Assembly: GCA_019308145.1 (NCBI GenBank) | Contig: JAFDIG010000153.1 | Span: forward strand, 1 to 5,610 | Direction of reading: 5' to 3' | Origin: Deltaproteobacteria bacterium | GTDB taxonomy: Bacteria; Desulfobacterota; JAFDIG01 | DNA: 5,610 nt | Shown here: positions 5,199-5,610 of the stretch, one piece after another | Layout: each line of letters begins with the position of its first letter | Numbering within the stretch: position 1 is the stretch's first letter | The notes under the pieces: generated by a model | What the model was told of the DNA's origin: nothing | Seen by the model: the letters and a program-made list of their open reading frames with translations, nothing else | The model's database searches: none | Program-made: the position numbers and the translations under genes

Positions 5199-5610
5199 TT
5201 ACTTTACCTCTATTTGAATTGGCTTCTTTTTAGCCTCTTCTGCCTTTGGCAAGACTATTTTTAAAACACCATTTTTATAATTGGCTTTAATTTTATCCTC
5301 TTGTATTGGTTTTGGAATACGGAATGATCTTGAGAATGTTCCATAACTTCTCTCAACAAGATGATAATTCTCCTCTTTTTCCTCTTTCTCCTGTTTCTTT
5401 TCACCCTTGATAGTTAGCACATCCCCTTCAAAATCGACCTGTACATCTTTTGGATCCATTCCGGGGAGTTCTGCTTTTACAATGATTTCATTTTCGGTTT
5501 CAGAAACATCTAAAGCAGGAGCCCAACGTACCGGAGCAAATTCACCTGTACTCTCCCCAAAAATCCTTTTCCATAAATCATCCATTTCCTTTCTAATAAG
5601 AGAAAGTTCT
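5199..5610 (-). CDS. hsp20: Small heat-shock protein Hsp20 (alpha-crystallin family), 5' end cut by window
   Basis: An ATP-independent cytoplasmic chaperone that binds unfolding proteins. Counting from the ATG at 5585, the alpha-crystallin domain spans about 22-114, with ELPGMDPKDV at 39-48, a charged Lys/Glu loop at 61-72, YGTFSRSFRIP at 81-91 and the hallmark A-x-x-x-NGVLKIVLPK at 101-114. The C-terminal IxI motif used in oligomer assembly is IQI at 123-125. The frame stays open upstream of 5585 to the window edge and encodes ELSLIRKE before the Met; family members commonly read xELxxLRxEMDxLF there. The only AAGGA before ATG 5585 is almost touching it. I therefore treat that Met as internal and the gene as 5'-partial, with a probable full length near 145 residues. 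It has its own terminator; its promoter is outside the window. Confidence 0.95.
   Translation of the reverse strand, partial: ELSLIRKEMDDLWKRIFGESTGEFAPVRWAPALDVSETENEIIVKAELPGMDPKDVQVDFEGDVLTIKGEKKQEKEEKEENYHLVERSYGTFSRSFRIPKPIQEDKIKANYKNGVLKIVLPKAEEAKKKPIQIEVK

Overview
This is a strongly AT-rich, gene-dense stretch in which every recognisable gene lies on the minus strand. It comes from a Gram-negative (diderm) bacterium, because it encodes LpxK, the lipid A 4'-kinase. The AT-rich codon use (many AGA, ATA and AAA codons), the Na+-pump decarboxylase subunits and the DUF1285-like protein would fit a low-GC, possibly anaerobic or thermophilic Gram-negative such as a Desulfobacterota- or Deferribacteres-like lineage. 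That placement is a guess; the sequence does not fix the taxon.

Reading in the direction of transcription (high to low coordinates): 5610-5199 holds the C-terminal bulk of a small heat-shock protein (Hsp20), cut at its 5' end by the window edge and closed by a textbook terminator at 5161-5185. After an AT-rich gap comes a two-gene unit: a four-helix membrane protein of unknown function (4862-4275) and a DUF1285-like protein (4263-3793), 11 bp apart. A second gap of about 450 bp carries the promoters of an oadG-oadB pair (3346-2006), the gamma and beta membrane subunits of a sodium-translocating carboxylic-acid decarboxylase, which ends at a hairpin terminator (1951-1974). The last unit is lpxK (1722-592) followed by leuA (617 to beyond base 1). 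These two genes overlap by 26 bp, and lpxK starts with TTG behind two consensus-like promoters.

Functionally the window is a series of short independent transcription units: proteostasis (Hsp20), an uncharacterised membrane/DUF pair, sodium bioenergetics (OadGB, whose alpha/biotin partners are not encoded here), and a mixed unit joining lipid A synthesis to the first committed step of leucine synthesis. I see no rRNA, tRNA, CRISPR array, insertion sequence or defence system. The points most worth a second look are the lpxK/leuA overlap, the orphan OadGB pair with palindromes in its promoter region, the unknown membrane protein/DUF1285 pair, and the Hsp20 start, which probably lies outside the window.
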